Position numbers and translations under genes: made by a program. Below, one piece after another: positions 1 through 7,509 of a stretch of 64,000 bases of DNA. Numbering within the stretch: the first letter of the stretch is position 1; each line of letters begins with the position of its first letter. The notes under the pieces were generated by a model. That model was given only the letters and a program-made list of their open reading frames with translations. It did no database searches and was not told where the DNA came from. Origin of the DNA: Pseudomonas sp. Bout1 (GTDB lineage Bacteria; Pseudomonadota; Gammaproteobacteria; Pseudomonadales; Pseudomonadaceae); assembly GCF_034314165.1 (NCBI RefSeq), contig NZ_JAVIWK010000001.1:1131001-1195000 (forward strand). The letters are read 5' to 3'.

Positions 1-378
1 TATCGCGCCTGGTTCGGCGGGTTGTCGTTGTCGCGTCATGCCAAGGGCCCAGTGCTGGATGCGGCCTATGCCTACCTCAACTGGTGGCTGTCCGGCTGGC
101 CCGGTGCGGTAATGGCGCGCCAGGGTTACTACATCGGCAACCCGGCCCGCAGCCGTGATCACTTGAGCGGCGCCGAATGGGACTACTGGTACGCCGGCCT
201 GCCCGCGCGGGAGGAGCTGCTGGGCAGCGATGGCCTGCCGTTGATCGACGTGGGAGAAGTGCGCGACGGCGGTTCCTATCAGCAGCGCATGGGCCATATC
301 GCGGTGTGGAACTCGGTGATGGACGAGCACAACTACCTGGTGCGGCGTTGGGGTGACTTCATGCGGGCGCGCATCTAG
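1..378 (+). CDS. Polyamine-type ABC transporter substrate-binding protein, C-terminal part
   Basis: The frame is open from base 1, so the gene begins left of the window; only the last 125 residues are present. The aromatic-rich segment AYLNWWLSGWPG followed by GYYIGNP and the LSGAEWDYWYAG stretch resemble the C-terminal lobe of PotD-like periplasmic binding proteins (inference from memory of the family). The protein would bind its solute in the periplasm and hand it to an ABC permease. No permease gene follows, so partners must lie upstream or elsewhere. The ligand cannot be read from this fragment. Confidence 0.7.
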   Translation, partial: YRAWFGGLSLSRHAKGPVLDAAYAYLNWWLSGWPGAVMARQGYYIGNPARSRDHLSGAEWDYWYAGLPAREELLGSDGLPLIDVGEVRDGGSYQQRMGHIAVWNSVMDEHNYLVRRWGDFMRARI

Positions 379-468
379 GCCTGATGAGGTGGTCGCCAAA
401 TTAATGACACTAAAGTTCCCGTATTTATTGGGTGCACTTCTTCTCTCGCGCAGCTAATCTGGATAATT

Positions 469-499
469 CGAATGCCCTGACGGAAAGGGCATTTATTTG
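469..499 (+). terminator. Probable rho-independent terminator
   Basis: The inverted repeat AATGCCC (471-477) / GGGCATT (487-493) encloses a 9-nt loop and is followed by a short T-rich stretch. It lies about 90 bp after the binding-protein stop and just before the GGDEF/EAL gene, so it probably ends transcription of the former. Confidence 0.5.
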
Positions 500-583
500 A
501 CGCCAGTTCAGCTATCGCGAGGGACGCGCATGACGCAGGGACGTTTCGGCTGGAGGGAGCAGGCGCTGCCAGAGGGCAACAAA

Positions 584-2920
584 ATGAGGTGGCGCCATAC
601 GTTTCAAACCCGGATCGCCGGGGTGTTGGCGTTACTGTTGCTGGTGGTGGTAGCGGCAGTGTATTTCGCGGTGAAGACGGCGACCAATCACGCGGTGGAA
701 AACCAGGCCCAGGTACAGCTGGAAACCGGCAGCCAGGTCTTCGAACGCTTGCTCGACCTGCGAGGCCGGCGCCTGCAATACGGCTTGAACTGGCTCACGG
801 CGGACCTGCCCTTTCGCCAGGCCGTAGCCGATGGCGAACCTGCTGCGATTCTCGCCACGCTGCGCCGGCATGGCACCGGCCTTACCTCCAGTGAAGTGTT
901 TGTGCTGGGGCTCGATGGGCAGGTGATGGTCAGCACATTGCAGGCGCTGACGCCCGGGCAGGCTTTTCCCTATAACGATGCGTTGCGCCAGGCCCGGCGC
1001 AATGGCCTGCAGATGTTGATCGTGGCCCTGGATGGCCGGCCTTTTTTGCTGGTGCAGCAGGAGGTCGTTGACCCCGCACCGATTGCCCACGTCGTCATGG
1101 GGTTTCCCATGGACGAAATCTTTGCCAGCGAATTGCGTTCCATGAGCAACCTGGAAGTGTCGTTCATCAGTACACACAACGGTCAGCCGGGCGAGCTGTT
1201 CAGCACTCAGCCGCTGGCGTTTCAAGCATCGATCGTCAGTGACTTGCAGCGCACCTACATCAACCCGGTGGCGCAACTGAACCGGTTTCACGGCCAGCGT
1301 TATCTGAGCCAGGTGCTGCCCCTGGGCAACACCGCAGACGGCGGTGAGGTACGGGTGCTGCTGCAAAGCCCGCTGGACCACGCCCTCGAATCCTTCGCGC
1401 CGCTGGACCGGCAATTTCTCGCGATAGCCCTGGTGGTGCTGCTGGTGTCGCTGGCGGGTGCGCTGTTTCTGGCGCGGCGGGTTTCGCGCCCACTCAACGC
1501 GCTGGTACAGGCGGCGGACCGCATCGGGGCCGGTGACTACCGCACACCGGTGCGGGTGCGCAGCCACGATGAGTTCGGCTTGCTGGCCCAGGCCTTCAAC
1601 GCCATGCAAAACGGGATCGCCGTGCGCGAACGGCAACTGGCCCACAACGCCCTGCACGACTCGCTCACCGGCCTGCCCAACCGGGCGTTGGCCATGGAGC
1701 GCCTGGGCAGCGCTATCAGCGCCGGCCGGCCTGTGGTGTTGGTGTACCTGGGCATTGAAAACTACCGGGTGATCAACGAAGGCTACGGCCCGGAAGGTGT
1801 GGAAGAAATGCTCCGCGACGCCAGCCGCTGCCTGCTGTCGAGCCTGTCGGCCAGCGACACGGCCGCACGCATTACCGGCAGCGAATTTTTGCTGTTGCTG
1901 GAAAACACCGAGATCGACCGTGTCGTGGCCTTGGCCGACCGCCTGTATGGGCTGTTGACCGAGCCCCAGCGCATTGGCGGCGATGACCTGCGCCATGAAG
2001 TGAGCATTGGCATTGCCGCTTACCCTGCCGACGGCCAACTGGTTGAAGAGCTGATCAGCCGCGCCGCGATTGCCCGCCACGATGCGGCGGCGCTGCCGGG
2101 TTATTTACAGATCTACCAGCAAGACCGCGACCTCGCCCATCAACGCCAGATCACTCTGATTCGCGACTTGCGCCGTGCGGCGGCCGAGGGCGAGTTGTAC
2201 CTGTGTTATCAGCCCAAGCTCGACCTGCACCATGGTCATGTGCGCCAGGCCGAAGCGCTGTTGCGTTGGCAGCACCCGAGCCTGGGCCTGGTGTCGCCTG
2301 CCGAGTTCATTCCCTTGGCCGAGCGCACCGGTAGCATGGGCAGCCTGACCCAGTGGGTGATCGAGGAGGCTATTCGGCAATTGGCCGAGTGGGAGGTGCG
2401 CGGGTTACAGGTGCAACTGTCGGTAAACATCTCGGTGGATGACCTGGCGGATGACAACCTGGCATCGCGGGTCACTGAACTGCTGGCGCGCTACCGCGTA
2501 TCAGCCCGGCAACTGATTTTCGAAATCACCGAAAGCGCAATCATGCACAACCCGGCCCAGGCACTCAGCGTGCTGGAGCAATTGCGCGGCTGTGGCATCA
2601 GCCTGTCGGTGGACGACTTTGGCACAGGCTACTCATCCCTGGCGCAACTGCAACGCCTGCCGGTGCAGGAACTGAAGATCGACCAGTCGTTCGTGCGCAA
2701 CCTCGACAGCACCTCCGGCGACGGCGTGATCGTGCGCTCGACCATTGAAATGAGCCACAACCTGGGGCTCAGGGTGGTGGCCGAAGGGGTGGAGTTCGAA
2801 CCGAGCCTCAAGCTGCTCAAGCTCTGGAAATGCGACACGGCCCAGGGTTATCTGATCAGCCGGCCATTAAATGCCGTGGCCTTCGAGAGGTGGATGCGCC
2901 GCGAGCACGTACCCGTCTAA
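584..2920 (+). CDS. Membrane dCache-HAMP-GGDEF-EAL protein, probable c-di-GMP phosphodiesterase
   Basis: Domain order over 778 residues: membrane helix about 12-31, a periplasmic double-Cache-like sensor region about 35-270, second helix about 277-297, HAMP 298-350, GGDEF 359-510 and EAL 521-770. The GGDEF motif is degraded to TGSEF (431-435), so cyclase activity is unlikely. The EAL domain keeps EAL (557-559), the NIS asparagine, EITES, DDFGTGYSSL, LKID, AEGVE and QGYLISRP, which predicts active c-di-GMP hydrolysis. The ATG at 584 has AGAGGG upstream and aligns with the start region of the paralogue at 3785-6154; an in-frame ATG at 530 is an alternative. The ligand of the sensor domain is unknown. 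Confidence 0.85.
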   Translation: MRWRHTFQTRIAGVLALLLLVVVAAVYFAVKTATNHAVENQAQVQLETGSQVFERLLDLRGRRLQYGLNWLTADLPFRQAVADGEPAAILATLRRHGTGLTSSEVFVLGLDGQVMVSTLQALTPGQAFPYNDALRQARRNGLQMLIVALDGRPFLLVQQEVVDPAPIAHVVMGFPMDEIFASELRSMSNLEVSFISTHNGQPGELFSTQPLAFQASIVSDLQRTYINPVAQLNRFHGQRYLSQVLPLGNTADGGEVRVLLQSPLDHALESFAPLDRQFLAIALVVLLVSLAGALFLARRVSRPLNALVQAADRIGAGDYRTPVRVRSHDEFGLLAQAFNAMQNGIAVRERQLAHNALHDSLTGLPNRALAMERLGSAISAGRPVVLVYLGIENYRVINEGYGPEGVEEMLRDASRCLLSSLSASDTAARITGSEFLLLLENTEIDRVVALADRLYGLLTEPQRIGGDDLRHEVSIGIAAYPADGQLVEELISRAAIARHDAAALPGYLQIYQQDRDLAHQRQITLIRDLRRAAAEGELYLCYQPKLDLHHGHVRQAEALLRWQHPSLGLVSPAEFIPLAERTGSMGSLTQWVIEEAIRQLAEWEVRGLQVQLSVNISVDDLADDNLASRVTELLARYRVSARQLIFEITESAIMHNPAQALSVLEQLRGCGISLSVDDFGTGYSSLAQLQRLPVQELKIDQSFVRNLDSTSGDGVIVRSTIEMSHNLGLRVVAEGVEFEPSLKLLKLWKCDTAQGYLISRPLNAVAFERWMRREHVPV

Positions 2921-2930
2921 AAGGCTTTTT

Positions 2931-2961
2931 ATCGGCTACAGGTTTTTTCCTGTCGGTCGAT
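2931..2961 (+). other. Imperfect stem-loop after the GGDEF/EAL gene
   Basis: ATCG-ACAGG and CCTGT-CGAT segments pair around a T6 loop with an internal mismatch. It lies 10 bp after the stop and has no T-tract downstream, so it is a weak terminator or an RNA-stability structure. The remaining bases to 3138 show no further gene. Confidence 0.3.
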
Positions 2962-3138
2962 AACCTCTACAGCTCCTGACCGATTGCATAGGTTTTTGCC
3001 GACCAGCGGTCAGGGCTTTCGTAGATTCAATGATGGCAATTAGCCTTATTTACGGCATCATCTGTGCCGTATTGTCTGTTGCCGACTTTCTGTGCCAAGG
3101 CAGGCCGCTTTTTATTTTTCCTTTTTTGCGGACCTCGA

Positions 3139-3822
3139 ATGGCCAGGATTTTCCAGCAGTTTTCCCTTGTCGCTTTATTGTTATCGATGCCTGGCTGGGC
3201 CTGTGCGGCGACGCTTGAGGTGCAGTTGCAGCAGGCCGATGGCACTCCGGTAAATGACGCGGTAGTGACCCTGCAAGGCCCGGCCAGTGCGCCGGCCGGT
3301 GCACTCAAGGCAGACATGGACCAGCGCGGCCAACAGTTCGCGCCCCACGTGCTGGCGGTGCACACCGGCACGCAGATTCGCTTCCCCAACAGCGACAATA
3401 TTCGCCACCAGGTGTATTCCTTTTCCACCGCCAAGCGCTTCGAGCTGCGCCTTTACGAAGGTACGCCTGCCGATCCGTTGCTGTTCGATAAACCTGGCGT
3501 GGTGGTGCTCGGCTGCAACATCCACGACTGGATGCTCGGCTACGTCTACGTCACCCAAGACCCACGCTTTGGCGTCAGCGATGCCCAGGGCCGCCTGCGC
3601 CTGGAGCAACTGCCGGCGGGTAATTACCAGGTCACCCTGTGGCATCCGCAGCTCGCCGGTATGCAGCCGCTGGACGGTGGCACCCTGAATATTCCCGCTG
3701 GTGGCCTCACCCGGCATTTTCAACTGGCCCTTGAACCGCGCTCCGCCGAGACCCCCACCGCACCGGCGCCGACCGCCTTCGGTGATGCCTTCAGTCGAGC
3801 TGCCCGTGAAACTGCGCAGTAG
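3139..3822 (+). CDS. Periplasmic cupredoxin-like protein (methylamine-utilisation-type)
   Basis: The 227-residue product starts with a Sec signal peptide (ARIFQQF, a hydrophobic stretch, then AxA-type cleavage near ACAA). The mature part has a carboxypeptidase-regulatory-like beta fold at its start and end. Between them is a cupredoxin-like core with candidate type-1 copper ligands: His in IRHQVY, then Cys, His and Met in LGCNIHDWML. Similar proteins are annotated as plastocyanin-like or methylamine utilisation proteins. The start at 3139 was preferred over upstream alternatives because it begins the signal peptide. The 3' end overlaps the next gene by 38 bp, which argues for translational coupling. 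Copper binding and any electron-transfer role are inference. Confidence 0.75.
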   Translation: MARIFQQFSLVALLLSMPGWACAATLEVQLQQADGTPVNDAVVTLQGPASAPAGALKADMDQRGQQFAPHVLAVHTGTQIRFPNSDNIRHQVYSFSTAKRFELRLYEGTPADPLLFDKPGVVVLGCNIHDWMLGYVYVTQDPRFGVSDAQGRLRLEQLPAGNYQVTLWHPQLAGMQPLDGGTLNIPAGGLTRHFQLALEPRSAETPTAPAPTAFGDAFSRAARETAQ

Positions 3823-6154
3823 CTTTCAGGCGCGAGTCGCCAGCGTTTTGATCCTGCTGTTGCTGGTGGTGATTGGCGCGGTGTACTTCAGCGTCAAGGC
3901 GGCAACCCGCTCGGCGGTACACGGGCAGGCCATGACTCAATTGGAGGTTGGCACGCGGGTGTTTGAGCGGCTGCTGGAAGTGCGTGGGCGACGCCTGGCC
4001 GATGGCGTGCAATTGCTCGCCGCAGACTTCGGGTTTCGCGACGCAGTAGCCAGTGGTGATTCGGCGACCATGCGCTCGGTGCTGCTCAACCATGGCAAGC
4101 GCATCAATGCCAGTGACATGATTCTGCTGGGCATGGACGGCAAAGTCCTTGCCAGCACCCTGGACGAAGTTGGGGAGGGCACGATTTTTCGTTACGACCA
4201 GGCCCTGCGTGACGCCCGGCGCAACCGCCAGGCCATGCTGATGGTGCCGCTGCAAGGCAAGCCGCACCTGCTGGTGGAGGCTTCGGTGCTGGCGCCATTA
4301 CCGATTGCGCGGGTGGTGATGGGCTTCAGCATGGACAACGCCTTCGCCGATGAATTGCGTTCGTTGAGCAACCTGCAAGTGTCGTTCCTGACCGTGGATC
4401 ACCAGCAACCCGGCGACTTGGTCAGTACCCAGCCCCCGGTGCTGCGCGACAGTATCGTGGGCCTGATGTTGGGCGATTCAACCCGCCATGGCGTGTCGAT
4501 GACCGAGCATGTGCAGCACAGCTTTCTCAGCCAGTCGCTGGTGCTTGCCAGTGACCCCGACGGCCAGGTGCTGGCCCTGCTGCAAAGCCCGCTGGACGCG
4601 GCAATGCAAGCCTTTGTGCCACTGGATGAGAAGATCCTCGGCATTGCGCTGATCGCGCTGCTGGCCTCGTTGATCGGTGCGTTGTTGCTGGCCCGTGGTG
4701 TGTCGCGGCCGGTGAAGGCGTTGGCTGCGGCGGCGGAACGCATTGGCCAGGGCGATTACCACACCCCGGTGGCCCTTGAGCGCAGCGACGAATTGGGCCT
4801 GCTGGCGACTGCCGTCAACTCGATGCAAAGCGGGATTGCCGAGCGGGAGCACCAACTGGCCCACAACGCGCTGCATGATCGCCTCACCGGCTTGCCTAAT
4901 CGCGCACTGGCCATGGAACGACTGGGCAGCGCGATGGCGCTGCATCGGCCAGTGGCCCTGATCTACTTGGGCATCGACAATCTGCGGGCCGCCAGCGAAG
5001 CTGTCGGGCCGGAGGCTGTCGACCAATTGTTGCTCGAAGTCAGCCGCAGGCTGCAAGGCGCATTGCGCCCCGGCGATACCCTGGCGCATCTGATTGCCGA
5101 CGAATTCCTGTTGTTGCTCGAAGGTGCCGGCAGCGATGAAGCGGTGGCGATGGGCGACAAACTTCAACAGTTGCTGTTGCGTGCGCACCGCATCGGCGGC
5201 CATCACCTGGCGCTGGATTGCCGCTTGGGCATTGCGGCTTACCCGGCTGATGGCGAAAGCCCGCATACCTTGCTGGAGCGCGCGGCGATTGCGATGAAAG
5301 ACGCGGCGCAAATGCCCGGTCGCCTGCAGGTCTACGAGCACGGCCGCGACCTGGCGCACCGCCGCCAGATCACCCTGATCCGTGACCTGCGCCACGCGCC
5401 CGGCCATGGCCAACTGTTGCTGCATTACCAGCCCAAGCTGGATATCCGCCAAGGCCACGTGCGCCAGGCCGAGGCCCTTCTGCGCTGGCAGCACCCGCAG
5501 TTCGGGCTGGTCTCTCCGGCCGAATTTATCCCGCTGGCCGAACGCACCGGCAGTATCCAGTTGCTGACTCAATGGGTGATCGAGGAGGGCATTCGCCAAC
5601 TGTGCGAATGGAACCGTCGCGGCCTGTACCTGCAGCTGTCCCTGAATATCTCGGCGGATGACTTGCTCGGTGATGAACTGGCCCATCGTGTGTCGGCGTT
5701 GTTGCGTCGCTACGGCTTGCCCGCCGAGCAACTGTTGTTCGAAATCACCGAAAGCGCGGTGATGCGCGAACCGGAAAAAGCCCTCAAGGTCTTGCACCTG
5801 CTGCGCGACTGCGGCATCAGCCTGTCGGTGGATGACTTCGGCACCGGTTACTCGTCCCTGGCGCACCTCAAGCGCCTGCCGGTGCAAGAGCTGAAGATCG
5901 ACCAATCCTTTGTGCGCAACCTCGATGAAACCAGCGAAGACGCGGTGATCGTGCGTTCGACCATCGAGATGAGCCACAACCTGGGCCTGAAAGTGGTCGC
6001 CGAGGGCGTCGAATACGCCCACAGCCTGCGCCTGCTGGAGCGCTGGCAATGCGACACGGCCCAGGGCTACCTGATCAGCCGGCCCTTGAGTGCCGACGCT
6101 TTCGAAGCCTGGGTGGCCTTGCCCCTCAGTGCACAAACTTCCCTGGTTCATTGA
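3785..6154 (+). CDS. Second dCache-HAMP-GGDEF-EAL protein, probable c-di-GMP phosphodiesterase
   Basis: This is a close paralogue of the 584-2920 product, with the same order: helix, double-Cache-like periplasmic region, helix, HAMP, GGDEF, EAL. The GGDEF motif has become IADEF, while the EAL signature (QAEALLRW), EITES, DDFGTGYSSL, LKIDQSF and AEGVE are intact. It should therefore hydrolyse c-di-GMP. The start is uncertain: ATG 3785 gives seven extra residues, while GTG 3806 aligns exactly with the paralogue start. Both lie inside the end of the cupredoxin-like gene. The following DUF3034 gene starts 5 bp after the stop, so the three share a transcript. Confidence 0.85.
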   Translation: MPSVELPVKLRSSFQARVASVLILLLLVVIGAVYFSVKAATRSAVHGQAMTQLEVGTRVFERLLEVRGRRLADGVQLLAADFGFRDAVASGDSATMRSVLLNHGKRINASDMILLGMDGKVLASTLDEVGEGTIFRYDQALRDARRNRQAMLMVPLQGKPHLLVEASVLAPLPIARVVMGFSMDNAFADELRSLSNLQVSFLTVDHQQPGDLVSTQPPVLRDSIVGLMLGDSTRHGVSMTEHVQHSFLSQSLVLASDPDGQVLALLQSPLDAAMQAFVPLDEKILGIALIALLASLIGALLLARGVSRPVKALAAAAERIGQGDYHTPVALERSDELGLLATAVNSMQSGIAEREHQLAHNALHDRLTGLPNRALAMERLGSAMALHRPVALIYLGIDNLRAASEAVGPEAVDQLLLEVSRRLQGALRPGDTLAHLIADEFLLLLEGAGSDEAVAMGDKLQQLLLRAHRIGGHHLALDCRLGIAAYPADGESPHTLLERAAIAMKDAAQMPGRLQVYEHGRDLAHRRQITLIRDLRHAPGHGQLLLHYQPKLDIRQGHVRQAEALLRWQHPQFGLVSPAEFIPLAERTGSIQLLTQWVIEEGIRQLCEWNRRGLYLQLSLNISADDLLGDELAHRVSALLRRYGLPAEQLLFEITESAVMREPEKALKVLHLLRDCGISLSVDDFGTGYSSLAHLKRLPVQELKIDQSFVRNLDETSEDAVIVRSTIEMSHNLGLKVVAEGVEYAHSLRLLERWQCDTAQGYLISRPLSADAFEAWVALPLSAQTSLVH

Positions 6155-6159
6155 GTGTC

Positions 6160-7023
6160 ATGACGTTGCGTTTTTCTTTAGTGATCGGTTGCCTGGCCGG
6201 TCTTACGTTGCAAACAGCCCTGGCCGACAACGGCCGCTTGATCGCCACCGGCGGCGCCAGCAGCCTGGAAGGTGCGGCCGGTGGTGGCATCACACCGTGG
6301 GCGGTACTGGCCGGTTACGGCGAGCGGCACGAATGGGGCGCCACGGCGTTCGCCACCACGGTCAACCTGCCGGACTACCGGTTGGATGTCGCCGGGCTGG
6401 CGGTGGCGTATGACAACCGTGTGGAGCTGTCCTTTGCCCGTCAGCGCTTCGACCTCGGCTCGTTGGTGCATAAGCTCAATTTGCCCGAGGACAACCTAGG
6501 CCAGGATGTGCTTGGGGTGAAAGTGCGGCTGTTCGGGGATGTGATCTATGACCAACTGCCCCAGGTGTCCGTTGGGCTTGAGTACAAGCACCAGAACAAC
6601 TTCGAGATCCCGAGCCTGGTGGGCGCCAAGCGCGATAGTGATGTCGAAGGCTACCTGGCGGCCAGTCGCCTGTTGATGGGCGCAGCATTTGGCTACAACC
6701 TGCTGGTCAACGGCAGCTTGCGCTACAGCCGGGCCAACGAGACCGGGTTGCTCGGGTTTGGCGGCGACCGCCGTGACAGCCGCAGCCTGTTGAAGGAAGG
6801 TTCGGTGGCGGTACTGTTCAACCCGCGCTGGGCGTTGGGGGTGGAATACCGACAGAAGCCGGACAACCTGTCGTTTGCCGGTGAAAGCGATTGGGCCGAC
6901 GTGTTTGTCGGTTACTTCCCCAACAAGCATGTGTCGTTTGTATTGGCTTATGCGCGCCTTGGGGAAATCGCCACGCTGGCCAACCAGAACGGCACCTATC
7001 TGTCTGTGCAGGGGAGTTTCTGA
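6160..7023 (+). CDS. DUF3034-type outer-membrane beta-barrel-like protein
   Basis: The 287-residue product begins with a signal peptide ending near TALADNG. It continues with amphipathic strand-like segments (for example ELSFARQRFDL, VEYRQKPDNLSF, VSFVLAYARL) and ends in phenylalanine, as outer-membrane barrels often do. It resembles DUF3034 proteins, whose function is not known. The ATG at 6160 follows the previous stop by 5 bp, and the stop overlaps the ATG of the globin gene (TGATG). Its position between a c-di-GMP phosphodiesterase and a globin lipoprotein suggests a shared envelope-linked task, which is inference. Confidence 0.7.
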   Translation: MTLRFSLVIGCLAGLTLQTALADNGRLIATGGASSLEGAAGGGITPWAVLAGYGERHEWGATAFATTVNLPDYRLDVAGLAVAYDNRVELSFARQRFDLGSLVHKLNLPEDNLGQDVLGVKVRLFGDVIYDQLPQVSVGLEYKHQNNFEIPSLVGAKRDSDVEGYLAASRLLMGAAFGYNLLVNGSLRYSRANETGLLGFGGDRRDSRSLLKEGSVAVLFNPRWALGVEYRQKPDNLSFAGESDWADVFVGYFPNKHVSFVLAYARLGEIATLANQNGTYLSVQGSF

Positions 7024-7442
7024 TGCGCGTCTTGCCCTGGATGCTCGCACTGATGATGGTGGGTTGCGCACAGCAACCGCCCAAGGATGACAGCCTCTAC
7101 CGCGACCTCGGTGCCACGCCGGGAATCACCCGGATCGTGGAAGGCATGTTGCTTAACATTGCCCGGGACGAGCGGATAGTTGAGCGTTTTCGGCGCATCG
7201 ATATTCAGCGCCTGCGCAACAAGTTGATCGAGCAGTTCTGCGCTGAAGCGGGCGGGCCTTGTACCTATACCGGCGACACCATGGCCGAGAGCCACAAGGG
7301 CCAGAACGTCAGCCGCAGTGACTTCAATGCGCTGGTGGAAGACCTGATCAAGGCGATGGATGCGCAGGGCATTGCAGTGCCGGCGCAGAACCGCCTGATC
7401 GCCCGGCTGGCGCCGATGCGTGGTGAGGTCATTGAAAAATAA
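7023..7442 (+). CDS. Group 1 truncated haemoglobin, predicted lipoprotein
   Basis: The 139-residue product starts with a lipoprotein signal (LMMVGC lipobox, Cys about residue 15). The truncated-globin fold follows: YRDLGATPGI, a helix with NIARDERI, the GGPCTYTG turn and the proximal-histidine region AESHKGQNVS. The usual B10 tyrosine next to the haem is not evident; the corresponding helix reads GMLLNI. A globin anchored in the periplasm or outer membrane is unusual compared with cytosolic truncated globins and points to handling O2 or NO outside the cytoplasm (inference). The start overlaps the DUF3034 stop by one base and a strong terminator follows. Confidence 0.8.
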   Translation: MRVLPWMLALMMVGCAQQPPKDDSLYRDLGATPGITRIVEGMLLNIARDERIVERFRRIDIQRLRNKLIEQFCAEAGGPCTYTGDTMAESHKGQNVSRSDFNALVEDLIKAMDAQGIAVPAQNRLIARLAPMRGEVIEK

Positions 7443-7460
7443 AAAACCTCGAAAAATAAA

Positions 7461-7492
7461 AAAGGCGGCTACCCAAAGGTAGCCGCCTTTTT
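7461..7492. terminator. Bidirectional rho-independent terminator
   Basis: The 10-bp perfect stem GGCGGCTACC (7464-7473) / GGTAGCCGCC (7478-7487) has a CAAA loop and is flanked by A-run and T-run. It can serve both the globin operon on the plus strand and gcd on the minus strand. Confidence 0.9.
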
Positions 7493-7509
7493 CTTGCCGC
7501 CGGTGTTGC

